This document shows, piece after piece, positions 1 to 8,606 of a stretch of DNA of 64,000 bases; within the stretch, counting starts at the first letter, position 1; each line of letters opens with the position of its first letter. The position numbers and the translations under genes were made by a program. The notes below the pieces were generated by a model. That model made no database searches, was not told where the DNA came from, and saw only the letters and a list, made by a program, of their open reading frames with translations. Source of the stretch: Spirochaetota bacterium (GTDB lineage Bacteria; Spirochaetota; Spirochaetia; Treponematales; UBA12059); the NCBI GenBank assembly GCA_029560805.1, contig JAKQKE010000114.1, positions 20,667 through 84,666 on the forward strand, in the 5' to 3' direction.

Positions 1-240
1 CGCCAGGTCGCGGCCCTCGAACATCGCCGAGCCCGAGTCGACCCAGCCGTTCCGGTCGAGCATGCCGATGAGCGACTTGGTCAGCACCGACTTGCCGGAC
101 CCAGACTCCCCGACGATCGCGAGCGTTTCGCCCTCGTACAGCTCGAGGCCCGCGCCCCGGATGGCGGTCAGGGTGCGGCCGCGCAGGTTGAACTTGATGA
201 CGAGGCCCTTGGCCTCGAGTATCGCCGGTCCGTTCGCCAT
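1..240 (-). CDS. oppD: Oligopeptide ABC transporter ATP-binding protein, N-terminal part (OppD-like), runs off the left edge
   Basis: The minus strand reads from an ATG at 238-240 to the window edge, giving 80 residues of an ABC ATPase. It begins MANGPAILEAKGL and carries a Walker A box GESGSGKS, followed by VLTKSLIGML, which is typical of OppD/DppD subunits that energise peptide import from the cytoplasmic face. The gene starts 11 bases after the stop of the permease gene, so it is the third gene of a minus-strand opp operon. The Q-loop, signature and Walker B parts lie outside the window. OppD is chosen over OppF only from position in the operon and the N-terminal sequence style. Confidence 0.9.
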   Translation of the reverse strand, partial: MANGPAILEAKGLVIKFNLRGRTLTAIRGAGLELYEGETLAIVGESGSGKSVLTKSLIGMLDRNGWVDSGSAMFEGRDLA

Positions 241-251
241 GTCCGCCGTCC

Positions 252-1250
252 TTACACGTGGTTACGCGGGTCGGACGCGTCGGAGAACGCGTTGCCGAGC
301 ACGTAGAACGAGATGGTTATCATCGACAGCACGACCGTCGGGAACAGCAGCTGGTAGCGCAGCTCCGGGGACATCATGATCTGCCGCCCCTCGTTGACCA
401 GGTTGCCGAGCGACGGGATGCTGACCGGCAGGCCCAGGCCTATGTAGGTCAGGAATACCTCCCAGCCTATGGTACCCGGTATCGACAGGGCGGTCTGCAG
501 CATGATCACCGATACCAGGTAGGGTAGCAGGTTCTTGAAGATGATACGCCGCGTCGGCGTGCCGAGACAGCGCGACGCGAGGTTGTACTCCCGGTCTCTG
601 ATAATGACGATCTGGTTGCGCACGAACCTGGCGAGCCCCAGCCAGCCGGTCGCGCACATCGCTATGACCATGGTCCTGAAGCTCGGCCGGAGGATATACG
701 ACAGCAGCATCAGCACGATGGTCGTCGGTATGTTGTTGAGCACGTTGTAGAGCTCGGTGATCACGCCGTCGAGCCTGCGCACGTAGCCCCAGACGGCCCC
801 GAAGGCGATGCCGACTACCATCTCGACGGCGCCGACGATCAGGCCGATCAGGAGCGAGGTGCGCGTGCCGCTCCAGATCCTCGACCAGAGGTCCTGCCCT
901 ATCGTGTTCGTGCCGAACCAGAACTCGGCGCCCGGCTCGACATTCCTGTACTGCATGCCGGTGGCCGGGTCTATATGAATCTTGGTCGGGCTCTTCTGCC
1001 CGGGCAAGAGCGGCTGCACGAAGGTGAAGACGAGCAGCGTGACGAGCAGCGCGAGGAAGACCAAGGCCACCCTATTCTTGATGAAACCGCGCGCCGTCGA
1101 GCGCCAGTACGAGTAGTTGGAGTAGCCGCCGCGCTCGCCCGAGCTCGCGTCGAACTCGGCGGGCTCGAACAGGGAGGCGTCGAGGCCGTCCGCGGCAGCG
1201 CGGATCGCCTCGGGGCTCATCGGCCCGGCGCTCATCCTGTCCCGCATCAT
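252..1250 (-). CDS. oppC: Oligopeptide ABC transporter permease, OppC type
   Basis: 332 residues. This is one of two inner-membrane channel subunits of a peptide importer. The N-terminal cytoplasmic stretch (about 1-60) leads into a first membrane helix (VALVFLALLVTLLVFTF), then a periplasmic loop and five further hydrophobic segments. The coupling (EAA-like) loop reads near LGTPTRRIIFKNLLPYL. The start was set at the ATG at 1250 because it overlaps the oppB stop in an ATGA junction; the open frame runs further upstream but there is only shadow of oppB. A second ATG follows at once. Peptide specificity cannot be read from the sequence. Confidence 0.93.
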   Translation of the reverse strand: MMRDRMSAGPMSPEAIRAAADGLDASLFEPAEFDASSGERGGYSNYSYWRSTARGFIKNRVALVFLALLVTLLVFTFVQPLLPGQKSPTKIHIDPATGMQYRNVEPGAEFWFGTNTIGQDLWSRIWSGTRTSLLIGLIVGAVEMVVGIAFGAVWGYVRRLDGVITELYNVLNNIPTTIVLMLLSYILRPSFRTMVIAMCATGWLGLARFVRNQIVIIRDREYNLASRCLGTPTRRIIFKNLLPYLVSVIMLQTALSIPGTIGWEVFLTYIGLGLPVSIPSLGNLVNEGRQIMMSPELRYQLLFPTVVLSMITISFYVLGNAFSDASDPRNHV

Positions 1251-2191
1251 CGCGAGGCCTCGCTCTTGGCCAGCTTGATGCGCGGGTCGAAGAGCGCCAT
1301 CAGGAGGTCCCCGAGGAACAGCCCGACGATGCCTATCGACGAGAAGATGAGCACGAGGCCCTGGACCATCGGGTTGTCCTGGCGCTGGATCACATCGACG
1401 AGGAGCCCTCCCATGCCCGGTATCGAGTACAGCGACTCGATATAGATGGAGCCGGATATGGTCATCAGGATCGACGCGGGCAGGTACTGGGCCATCGGCA
1501 CGTAGGCGTTGCGCATCACGTGCCTGACCATGATCGCGGAGCGCGGCAGCCCCTTGGCCATCGCCAGGCGGATGTAGTCCTTGTTGAGCTCGTCGACCAT
1601 GTAACGTCGCATCCACATGGCGTAGCCGGCGATGCTGCCGAGCGACATCGACAAGGCGGGCAGTATCCAGCTTGACGGCCGGTACTTGTCGAACAGCAAC
1701 GGCAGGCCGAAGAGCTCGGTTACGTACAGCTGGATGAACAGCAGGTACACGGCGAGCGGCACGGCGCTGACGAACACGACGTAGCCGGTCCAGAGCTTGT
1801 CCAGCGCGCGGCCCTTGTGCTTGGCCATCGACACGCCCATCGCCAGGCCGGCGACGAGGGCGATCGCTATGGCGACGAGGCCGAAGCGCATGGAGTACGG
1901 TATCCTCGGCGCGACGACCTCGAGGACCGGCACGTCCTGACGGTATATCGTCGACACGCCGAGATCCCCGCGCAGGAGGCCGGCGTAGAACGAGCCGAGC
2001 TGGACATACCAGGGATCCAGGAGCCCCATCTTCTGGAGCACGGCCTCGCGCTGGCTCTCGCTGAGCTTATCGTAGCCGTCGCCGAAGTAGCCCTCGACGG
2101 GCAGGAGGCGCATCAGCAGGAACACCGCCGAGACGACGATGAGCAGGGTGACGAGCGACTGCAGGAGCCGCCGGACGGTATACTTGAGCAT
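1247..2191 (-). CDS. oppB: Oligopeptide ABC transporter permease, OppB type
   Basis: 314 residues, partner of OppC in the membrane channel. It starts MLKYTVRRLLQSL, the usual OppB opening with the first membrane helix directly after a short basic N-terminus. The coupling loop is visible as RLAMAKGLPRSAIMVRHVMR. The ATG at 2191 fits the family; an open frame reaches 2269 but adds a hydrophilic, unalignable tail. The Shine-Dalgarno is weak (ACAGGGTC). First gene of the minus-strand opp operon, divergent from the binding protein at 2429, so the two transcripts share the 2192-2428 control region. Confidence 0.92.
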   Translation of the reverse strand: MLKYTVRRLLQSLVTLLIVVSAVFLLMRLLPVEGYFGDGYDKLSESQREAVLQKMGLLDPWYVQLGSFYAGLLRGDLGVSTIYRQDVPVLEVVAPRIPYSMRFGLVAIAIALVAGLAMGVSMAKHKGRALDKLWTGYVVFVSAVPLAVYLLFIQLYVTELFGLPLLFDKYRPSSWILPALSMSLGSIAGYAMWMRRYMVDELNKDYIRLAMAKGLPRSAIMVRHVMRNAYVPMAQYLPASILMTISGSIYIESLYSIPGMGGLLVDVIQRQDNPMVQGLVLIFSSIGIVGLFLGDLLMALFDPRIKLAKSEASR

Positions 2192-2291
2192 CTGACCCTG
2201 TCCGCCGCTGGCCCGGCCATCGCGGCGGCACTCCTCCTTGTAGAAGCGGTCGAAGCGACATCCTAACACGGTTTGGCCGAGGGGAAGCCGG

Positions 2292-2372
2292 GAAATTTCA
2301 TGGCGGGATCATGGCATCGTTCCTACGGGAGGAAACGTTTCGTTTGACGAGCGTTACTATCGATGGAATACT
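2292..2372 (+). promoter_or_regulatory. Control region of the opp cluster: promoter plus two palindromic operator candidates
   Basis: A sigma-70-like promoter for the rightward gene reads TTGACG (2344-2349), 17 bases, AATACT (2367-2372). Just upstream of the -35 box is the perfect palindrome GAAACGTTTC (2332-2341), which has the shape of a LacI/GalR-family operator with a central CG. A second, shorter palindrome GAAATTTC lies at 2292-2299, centred about 41 bases away, close to four helical turns. No regulator gene of that family is in the window, so the regulator is unknown. The spacing suits looped repression of both divergent transcripts, which is inference. Confidence 0.5.
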
Positions 2373-2428
2373 TCTAGCGACGACGGTGTTACCGCCCTAC
2401 GATTTCTGATCGGATAAGGAAACGACGC

Positions 2429-4249
2429 ATGAAGAAGAAACAGGCTCTGGCGATAGCCGTATTCGCGCTGTTCGCGATCGGCCAGGCATGGTCCCAGCGG
2501 AAGTCCGCCGATTATTACGAGATGTACGCGGGCGAGGTAACGACCCTCAACTACCTGATCTCGGGCTCGGAAAACGAGCATATCATGTTCGCCAACGTCA
2601 TCGACAACCTGATCGAGTACGACCGGTACGGCGTCGTGCAGCCGGGCCTCGCCGAATCGTGGACGACCTCGCCCGACGGACTCGTCTGGACCTTCAAGCT
2701 CAGGAAGAACCTACGCTGGTACACCTGGCAGGGCAAGGAATACGGCGACGTGACGGCCCAGGACTGGGTCGACGCGGCCAAATACATCCTGACCAAGGCG
2801 AACGCCTCGCGCATCGTCGAGCCGCTATCCTCAGTCGTCAAGAACGCCGACGCCTACTACGAGGGCAAGCTATCGGACTTCGCGCAGGTCGGCGTACGGG
2901 CGCTCGACAAGGGCACGCTCGAGTATACCCTCGAGAAGCCGGTACCGTACTTCCTGTCGATGCTCAGCTACGTCACCTACCTACCGGTCAGCGGCAAGTT
3001 CCTGGCAGAGGCTGGCGCCGCCTTCGGCAGGGACCAGACGAGGATCCTATACAACGGCGCCTACATCATGACCGAGTTCGAGCCCCAGGTGACGAGGGTG
3101 CTGACCAAGAACAAGAAGTACTGGGACCAGAAGAACGTCCATATCGGGCGCCTGATCTATCGCTACAATAAGGAATACGCGACTCTGGCCCCCGAGCTGT
3201 TCCTGCGCGGGCAGACCTCGTACGCGGCCATCCCGTCGACCATCCTGGACACCTGGATGAAGGACCCGGCGAAGAAGGCCCAGATACACCCGGCTCGGAC
3301 CAGCTCCTACACCTACTTCTACGGCTTCAACTTCAAGCCGACCTTCGCCGCCGAGTACGAGCCGGACAACTGGAAGGTCGCCGTCAACAACAAGAATTTC
3401 CGCAAGGCGGTCTTTCACGCGTTCGACCGCAAGGCCGCGATGCTAACCGCCGAGCCGTACGCGCCGAGCCGCAGGCTCCAGTCGACCGTGACGCCGCGCG
3501 GCTTCGTGAGCGCCGGCGGGCTCGACTACGTCGCCACCGGATCCCTGCTGGCCATCGCCAACGGCGACTCGTTCGACAAGGCCAAGGCGCTCCAGTACAA
3601 GGCCGCCGCGATGGCTGAGCTGGCCGGCAAGGCCACGTTCCCGGTCAAGGTGATGATGCCGTACAACTCCAGCGGCTCCGAGTGGACGAACCGCGTCCAG
3701 GTCGTCGAGCAGCAGCTCGAGGCCCTGCTCGGTAAGGACTTCATCGACGTGATACCGGTGTCATTCCCGCCGACGGGCTTCCTCAACGCGACTAGGCGCT
3801 CCGGCAACTACGCGATGCAGGAGCTCAACTGGGGCCCGGACTACGCCGATCCGCAGACCTACACCGACCCCTTCGTCTCCGGCGCCAACTACATCTTCAT
3901 CGATAGCTCGCCCGTCTACGCCAAGGGCGACGGCTCGACCGCCTACGACGAACTCGTGCGGGCCGCGATGGCCGAGACTGGCGACCTCAAGAAGCGCTAC
4001 GAGCTATTCGCCAAGGCCGAGGCCTTCCTGATCGAGGAAGCGATGATCATACCGTACGCAATGGGCGGCGGCGGCTTCGAAGCGTCCAAGCTCGAGCCCT
4101 TCACCTGCCCCTACGCGCCGTTCGGCATGTCCAACCTGAAGTTCAAGGGACAGATCGTGCTGGACAAGGCTCTCGACACCGAGGCCTATGAGCGGCTCGA
4201 GGCCCAGTGGAAGAAGGAGCGCGAGGCGGCGCTCAAAAAAGCGCGATAG
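2429..4249 (+). CDS. oppA: Peptide ABC transporter substrate-binding protein (SBP family 5)
   Basis: 606 residues. Extracytoplasmic binding protein that delivers peptides to the OppBC channel. A signal peptide is plain: MKKK, a hydrophobic core, and AWSQ before the mature start near residue 23; no lipobox cysteine is seen. The body is SBP_bac_5: N-terminal LNYLISGSENEHIMFANVID, GLAESWTTSPDGLVWTFKLR near 75-95, and the C-terminal lobe with YADPQTY. A good ribosome site (AAGGA) precedes the ATG by a suitable distance. It is transcribed divergently from oppBCD. The stop codon TAG lies at the first base of a 113-bp tandem hairpin repeat. Ligand unknown. Confidence 0.93.
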   Translation: MKKKQALAIAVFALFAIGQAWSQRKSADYYEMYAGEVTTLNYLISGSENEHIMFANVIDNLIEYDRYGVVQPGLAESWTTSPDGLVWTFKLRKNLRWYTWQGKEYGDVTAQDWVDAAKYILTKANASRIVEPLSSVVKNADAYYEGKLSDFAQVGVRALDKGTLEYTLEKPVPYFLSMLSYVTYLPVSGKFLAEAGAAFGRDQTRILYNGAYIMTEFEPQVTRVLTKNKKYWDQKNVHIGRLIYRYNKEYATLAPELFLRGQTSYAAIPSTILDTWMKDPAKKAQIHPARTSSYTYFYGFNFKPTFAAEYEPDNWKVAVNNKNFRKAVFHAFDRKAAMLTAEPYAPSRRLQSTVTPRGFVSAGGLDYVATGSLLAIANGDSFDKAKALQYKAAAMAELAGKATFPVKVMMPYNSSGSEWTNRVQVVEQQLEALLGKDFIDVIPVSFPPTGFLNATRRSGNYAMQELNWGPDYADPQTYTDPFVSGANYIFIDSSPVYAKGDGSTAYDELVRAAMAETGDLKKRYELFAKAEAFLIEEAMIIPYAMGGGGFEASKLEPFTCPYAPFGMSNLKFKGQIVLDKALDTEAYERLEAQWKKEREAALKKAR

Positions 4250-4538
4250 CGGACCTTCGGCCGCTATCGCGTAGGGTAAGACCGTATCGCCGACGTAGCG
4301 CGGCGATACGGCAGCCGTTGTTCAAGCGGTCGAGCTAGCGCTCGCCGCTTAACAGCATGGAGCGGACCTTCGGCCGCTATCGCGTAGGGTAAGACCGTAT
4401 CGCCGACGTAGCGCGGCGATACGGCAGCCGTTGTTCAAGCGGTCGAGCTAGCGCTCGCCGCTTAACGGCATGGAGCGGACCTTCGGCCGCTATCGCGTAG
4501 GGTAAGACCGTATCGCCGACGTAGCGCGGCGATACGGG
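4248..4538. repeat. Tandem 113-bp hairpin repeat, 2.6 copies, between convergent gene ends
   Basis: Copies begin at 4248, 4361 and 4474, each starting AGCGGACCTTCGG; the third stops after about 65 bases. Full copies are nearly identical (one A/G change seen, in AACAGCATGG versus AACGGCATGG). Each unit folds into three stem-loops: AGCGG/CCGCT, a 10-bp stem CCGTATCGCC/GGCGATACGG, and AAGCGG/CCGCTT with an inner CGAG/CTCG. The array fills the gap between the end of the binding-protein gene and the end of the acetyltransferase gene, so it may end transcription from both sides or protect mRNA ends. No T-tracts follow the stems. Confidence 0.95.
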
Positions 4539-4560
4539 TACTGCGACGCGGCGGCGGCCG

Positions 4561-5058
4561 TTAGAGCCGCTTGACCATCCGAATCTCTTCCCTGCCCCAT
4601 TTTTCGATGAGCTTGCGCTTGCCGTCGGCGATGAAGCCGTGCTTCTCGTAGAAGCCGAGCCCTTTGGCGTTGCCGTCCAGGACCCACACGATCAGCTCTC
4701 CATAGCCCCGCGCCCTGGCGTAGTCAGCCACGAAGCCGAGCATGGAGCCGCCTATCCCGCCGCGGCAGAATTCCGGCTGCACGTAGATCGCGTTGATCTC
4801 GTACGAGTCGGCCGCGTCGTCGTCGCGACAGCGACCGTGCCATGCGAAGCCCTTGACGACGCCGTCCGCCGGGTCGTCGAAGACGACGAATTCGCAGCCC
4901 GCCTCGAGGCGCGCCGCCGTCGCCTTGACGGCCCGGACGACCAGGCGCTCGGAGAACAGCTCGTGGTCGGATAGCAGGCCTCGGTACGCGTAGCGCCAGC
5001 CGCCTATCTGGATCTCGGCTATCCTGGGTATGTCGTCCGTAGTCGCGGTCCGTATCAT
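4561..5058 (-). CDS. GNAT-family N-acetyltransferase
   Basis: 165 residues. GNAT fold enzymes move an acetyl group from acetyl-CoA to an amine. Motif A is clear: EINAIYVQPEFCRGGIGGSM, with the R-G-G-I-G-G pyrophosphate loop, followed by LIVWVLDGNAKGLGFYEKHG, the motif B region with the usual NxxxxxFYEKxGF pattern. The N-terminus MIRTATTDDIPRIAEI is typical. Start ATG at 5058 has AGGAAG at good distance. The substrate cannot be predicted; small GNATs of this type act on antibiotics, polyamines, peptides or protein N-termini. It is co-oriented with the membrane protein gene upstream, 12 bases apart. Confidence 0.9.
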   Translation of the reverse strand: MIRTATTDDIPRIAEIQIGGWRYAYRGLLSDHELFSERLVVRAVKATAARLEAGCEFVVFDDPADGVVKGFAWHGRCRDDDAADSYEINAIYVQPEFCRGGIGGSMLGFVADYARARGYGELIVWVLDGNAKGLGFYEKHGFIADGKRKLIEKWGREEIRMVKRL

Positions 5059-5070
5059 GGGTGCTTCCTA

Positions 5071-5586
5071 CTATTGAAAGAAGCTGGCGCCGAGCCCGGT
5101 CGCGGCGTACAGAACGGCCGACGCGGCGCCCAGCTCGAAGGCGGCCCAGACGCAAGCGCCCCGGACGCTGAGACGACGGCCGGCGGGAGCGGCGACCGGG
5201 GCCCGGGGTACGAGGCCACTGGAACGGGGAACGAACAGGACGGAGTACGGCGCGGCCGAGCCTGCGGCACCACCGTCCAAGTCGAGGCCGCCGACGGCTA
5301 CGGGTTCGGCCGACCACGGTTCCGACTCGGCCCCGGTGGCGGGCGCGCCGGACGCGCCGGACGGCCGCCCCGAGGCGGGCGGCCTCCTGGCCAGTCCATC
5401 GTCCCGAAGGTACATGAACCAGGCCAGGGCGAGGAGGCAGATCATGATGAGCGGCATGAAAACTGAGGCGTAGTACGGACGGCCGAGGCCGATGAACGCG
5501 AACAGGAAGGACAAAGCCGACGAGGCGGCCGCGATGGCGGTGCCGAGGCCGACCGTGCTCGGGCTGAAGAAACGCCGAAGCTCCAT
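5071..5586 (-). CDS. Small membrane protein of unknown function
   Basis: 171 residues, not recognised. Two hydrophobic segments lie near the N-terminus (about 12-33 and 40-60, ending MYLRDDG), followed by a Gly/Ala/Pro-rich hydrophilic linker (about 65-130) and a last hydrophobic stretch (ACVWAAFELGAASAVLYAATGL). The middle looks disordered. The gene seems to be transcribed from TTGACA-17-CATACT placed 8 bases before the ATG and has no Shine-Dalgarno, so its mRNA may be nearly leaderless. The acetyltransferase gene follows and could be in the same unit. Codon use is like that of neighbours (strong GC at third positions), which supports it being real. Confidence 0.65.
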   Translation of the reverse strand: MELRRFFSPSTVGLGTAIAAASSALSFLFAFIGLGRPYYASVFMPLIMICLLALAWFMYLRDDGLARRPPASGRPSGASGAPATGAESEPWSAEPVAVGGLDLDGGAAGSAAPYSVLFVPRSSGLVPRAPVAAPAGRRLSVRGACVWAAFELGAASAVLYAATGLGASFFQ

Positions 5587-5594
5587 GGAGCGGC

Positions 5595-5623
5595 AGTATG
5601 GTGGCGCGGCGAGCGCTTGTCAA
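5595..5623 (-). promoter_or_regulatory. Sigma-70-like promoter, near-leaderless start
   Basis: On the minus strand: TTGACA (5618-5623), 17-base spacer, CATACT (5595-5600), then 8 bases to the ATG at 5584-5586. Transcription would start within about a base or two of the start codon. There is no Shine-Dalgarno in between. Confidence 0.6.
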
Positions 5624-5628
5624 TAAAA

Positions 5629-5650
5629 ACGGGCGCCAGGAGGCGCCCGT
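5629..5650 (-). terminator. Rho-independent terminator for the outer-membrane-like protein gene
   Basis: A 9-bp perfect stem ACGGGCGCC/GGCGCCCGT with a 4-base loop, followed on the minus strand by TTTTTATTG. It lies 23 bases past the stop codon of the 5673-6170 gene and just upstream of the next promoter, so it separates the two transcripts. Confidence 0.88.
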
Positions 5651-5672
5651 TCAGTCTACCGTGACGCCTGGA

Positions 5673-6170
5673 TCAGAACTTGTAGAGCACGCCGAGGTAC
5701 GAGGCGCGCAGGCCGCCCTCAACGTTGATGGCGAAGTGCTCGTTGATGAAGTAGCTCGAGCCGCCTATCGAGGCGATATAGAGGCCGGGGAGGATCTGCA
5801 GGCCGAGGCCGATGTAGCTGTCGACGTTGGCCAGCCAGGCCAGCTCGTCGGGCCACTCGATGGCGCCCCAGCAGAAGTGCACCGTGCCGAGGGCGGCGAG
5901 CGACAAGGGGAAGGTATCGCCGATGCCGAGGCCGGCCCGGGCAGCGACGCCATAGCTGAAGGGCAGGCTCTCGCCTATCATGAACTTGCCGATGGCGAAC
6001 TCCGCCCCGCCGCCTATGTCGAGGCCCCAGACATAGCCGTAGCCGATGCCCACGTTCACGTCGAGCGTGCCGGGAGCTATGATCATGCCGTCCTTGGCGA
6101 CTGGCTCGGCGAACGCGAGAGCGGCCAGGATGACGAGCGCCGCGACCAGGAGAACTCTTCTTTTAGCCAT
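5673..6170 (-). CDS. Exported protein, probable small outer-membrane beta-barrel
   Basis: 165 residues, not matched to a named family. A signal peptide MAKRRVLLVAALVILAALAFA is followed by EPVAKDG. The mature part is rich in Gly and aromatic residues and alternates polar and apolar residues (VGIGYGYVWGLDIGGGAEF), and the chain ends SYLGVLYKF with a terminal Phe, as outer-membrane barrels often do. The ribosome site GGAGGT is 5 bases from the ATG. It is a single-gene unit: a terminator follows at 5629-5650. Similar small Gly-rich exported proteins are common in treponemes; that comparison is from general knowledge, not a search. Confidence 0.7.
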   Translation of the reverse strand: MAKRRVLLVAALVILAALAFAEPVAKDGMIIAPGTLDVNVGIGYGYVWGLDIGGGAEFAIGKFMIGESLPFSYGVAARAGLGIGDTFPLSLAALGTVHFCWGAIEWPDELAWLANVDSYIGLGLQILPGLYIASIGGSSYFINEHFAINVEGGLRASYLGVLYKF

Positions 6171-6206
6171 ACGTACCTCCGAAGGGATGAAGTGAATGTA
6201 CCATCA

Positions 6207-7418
6207 CTATAGAGCCATCCCGTCGATCCCGGCAAGCCGTCGGCCGATGGTCGAGGCGAAGAGGCGCGAGCGGTCATCCGGGCCGGCGGCCGACGGGAAG
6301 ATGACGTACGCCGCTCCGCCCGAGGCCGCCAGCCATCGCGATTCTAGCTCGCGCCGGTCGTAGACGCGGCGGACGCTATCGTTCGACGGCGAGGCCGGCT
6401 CGTGCATCACGGCGTCGCCGCGGGCGGTAAAGCCGACCAGCGTGGTCAGGTGACCGGAGGATCTGGGCACCGGCGCGGCCGTGATGGGGCGGCCCGCGCC
6501 GGTATCCCAGGCGACCGACAGCACCAACGGCACGCCGGCCGACAGCCAGGGCTCGAGGCGGTCGAGGCCCTCGAAGCGGGCCACATAGGCCTCCATGCCC
6601 GGCGCCGAGCCGGCGTACGCGACGTTGAACGACCAGTTGCCGTGCCCGCCGTAGACATGGTCGTAGACGCCGGCGACCGCGGCCCGGACGCGGGCCTCCC
6701 GGGCGGCCCCGTCGGGACTGCGGTCGCCGGCCCAGTAGCCGAGCACCATCGATACGGAGGTCGGGCTGCACCAGACCTTGCCGCCGTCCGGATAGACCAT
6801 CTGCGAGCTGCGCGGCACGCCCTCGATGACGACGGCGTCGCCCGAAACCGCGGCGGAGGGCTCGACGTCGACCGGCTTGGGATCTGAGTACGCGAGCGAG
6901 AACGAGCGGAGCCCGGGCATGGCGGCCGAGACGGGGCGGCCGTCGGCGCCGACCGCCGCGTAGAGGCGGAAGCGCGTCTGGAAGGCGTCGGCGGGGCTCG
7001 TGGGCTCGACGGTGTCGGTCGCGACGCGGGCCTCGTCGTCGTCCTGCCCCGCGATTGAATGGCGCCTGACGGTCGAGTCGTTCGGAGCCCAGGGCCCGAG
7101 CGACTTCCAGCCGCTCCAACGCCCGCCGGAGCGGGTACGCAGCGATAGCTCGAGCCACGAGCCGTCGGGCACGTCGGCGTTCCAGGACGGCACACAGGAG
7201 CGGAACGGGAAATCGGGCGCCAGAACGGGGCTCGTCGCCTCGCCGACGACGAACGCGGCCGGGAGGCCGTCGCCGCCCGACCCGGACTCGCCCGAGACGG
7301 GCGGCGCGGACGGATCGAGCGTCAGGCGGCCGTTCCGCCTCGAGCATCCGGACAGGTACCACGAGTCGAACGCCCCATCGGCGGCCCGATGGAGCGAGAA
7401 ACCGGTACGGTACGCCAC
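6207..7418 (-). CDS. C39-like cysteine peptidase family protein
   Basis: 403 residues. The C-terminal half is a papain-fold peptidase_C39_2 domain: catalytic Cys near 217 in KVWCSPTSVSM, and the catalytic His in SSGHLTTLVGF about 110 residues later, followed by MHEPASPSND, which supplies the usual Asp/Asn region. The N-terminal half (about 1-190) is a beta-rich, weakly conserved segment with Trp/Gly patches (WSGWKSLGPW) that may bind a surface or polymer. No signal peptide is evident. GTG start at 7418 lies 3 bases after the upstream M20 gene's stop, so the two are probably co-transcribed. The substrate is unknown. Confidence 0.8.
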   Translation of the reverse strand: MAYRTGFSLHRAADGAFDSWYLSGCSRRNGRLTLDPSAPPVSGESGSGGDGLPAAFVVGEATSPVLAPDFPFRSCVPSWNADVPDGSWLELSLRTRSGGRWSGWKSLGPWAPNDSTVRRHSIAGQDDDEARVATDTVEPTSPADAFQTRFRLYAAVGADGRPVSAAMPGLRSFSLAYSDPKPVDVEPSAAVSGDAVVIEGVPRSSQMVYPDGGKVWCSPTSVSMVLGYWAGDRSPDGAAREARVRAAVAGVYDHVYGGHGNWSFNVAYAGSAPGMEAYVARFEGLDRLEPWLSAGVPLVLSVAWDTGAGRPITAAPVPRSSGHLTTLVGFTARGDAVMHEPASPSNDSVRRVYDRRELESRWLAASGGAAYVIFPSAAGPDDRSRLFASTIGRRLAGIDGMAL

Positions 7419-7421
7419 GGC

Positions 7422-8606
7422 CTACGCCTTTTCCCGGCCCGCTTCCATGCAGGCGCGCATCGCGTCCCGGAGGCCCGGGTCCAGGAAGGTCCTGAGCGCG
7501 GCGCGGGCCAGGATCTTGGCCCCGGTGGCGATCGCGTCATGCGCCATCGGCGCGGTCGTGGCGGCGGCGAATTCCCGGGTATGCAGGGCGAAGGGCCTAT
7601 CGACGATCGACAACGTCGGCTGGAGCGTCGGGCAACGCATACTGACGTTCCCGACGTCCGACGAGCCTTCCGGGCCCGAGACCGGACCGTAGGGCACGCC
7701 CAGCTCGTCGTAGACGCCTTCCATCATCGCCTCGGCGGCCTCGTTCGGCACGAGTTCGTCGAAGGACAGCTCGAACTGGCGCCACTCCACCTCGGTCTCC
7801 GTGGCCATCGCGGCTCCCTTCGCCGCGGCGTAGGCCTTCCGCAGGATGTCGTTCAGCTGGGCGCGACGAGAGGAGCGGAAATAGAAGCGCACGACGGCGG
7901 TCTCCGGCACGATGTTGCACGCCTCGCCGCCGTCGACGTAGATGCCGTGCATACGGACGTCGGGCCGGACGTGCTGCCTGAGCATGTCGATGGCGTGAAA
8001 GAACAGCTGCGCCCCGTTGAGCGCGTTGCGACCCTCCCAGGGCGAGGCGGCCGCGTGCGAGGCCTTGCCACGGAACGTGAACTCGATGCCGTCCATCGCC
8101 AGGCAGCGGTAGCGCACCCGGCAGTCGTCATTGTCCGAATGGATCATCAGCGCAAGGTCCAGCCCGTCGAAGGCGCCGCCCGCGGCCATGGTGATCTTGG
8201 CGCCGTTCGTCTCCTCGGCCGGGGTGCCGACGACCCGGAGCTCGCCGCCGAGTTCTTCCAGGACGGACGCCAGGCCAGCGCCGGCCAAGAGGCTCATCGC
8301 GCCGTGCACATTATGCCCGCAGGCGTGGCCTATGCCCGGTAGGGCGTCGTACTCGGCCAGGAGCGCCACGCGCCCGCCGGAGCCGCGGGACACCTTGCCG
8401 TTATAGGCCGTCGGGATGCCGAAGAAGGGGTACTCCACCTCGAAGCCGCAGCCCCGGAGGAACGCGACGTGAGCCTCGCTGCTCCGGAACTCCCGCTCCG
8501 ATATCTCCGGATCCGCCGCCATCGCATCGCTCAGGGCGATCGCCTCGGCGGCTTTCAGCGCTATAGCCTCGTCGACGATCCCGGCCAGCCTCAGATACTC
8601 GCTCAC
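7422..8606 (-). CDS. M20 amidohydrolase, AbgB / aminoacylase-like
   Basis: 394 residues. Two-metal M20D hydrolase that splits an amide bond, freeing an amino acid from an acyl or aryl group. Metal ligands are visible: GIGHACGHNVH (about 100-110), PAEETNGAK, and a C-terminal His in AAATTAPMAHDA. The dimerisation domain holds GKASHAAASPWEGRNAL. The C-terminal SSDVGNVSMRCPTLQP is the hallmark of the AbgB (p-aminobenzoyl-glutamate hydrolase) branch. GTG start with AAAGGAG 5 bases before. It sits downstream of a YfcC-type carrier, so the carrier may import the substrate, possibly a dipeptide or N-acyl amino acid; that link is inference. Confidence 0.87.
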   Translation of the reverse strand: MSEYLRLAGIVDEAIALKAAEAIALSDAMAADPEISEREFRSSEAHVAFLRGCGFEVEYPFFGIPTAYNGKVSRGSGGRVALLAEYDALPGIGHACGHNVHGAMSLLAGAGLASVLEELGGELRVVGTPAEETNGAKITMAAGGAFDGLDLALMIHSDNDDCRVRYRCLAMDGIEFTFRGKASHAAASPWEGRNALNGAQLFFHAIDMLRQHVRPDVRMHGIYVDGGEACNIVPETAVVRFYFRSSRRAQLNDILRKAYAAAKGAAMATETEVEWRQFELSFDELVPNEAAEAMMEGVYDELGVPYGPVSGPEGSSDVGNVSMRCPTLQPTLSIVDRPFALHTREFAAATTAPMAHDAIATGAKILARAALRTFLDPGLRDAMRACMEAGREKA

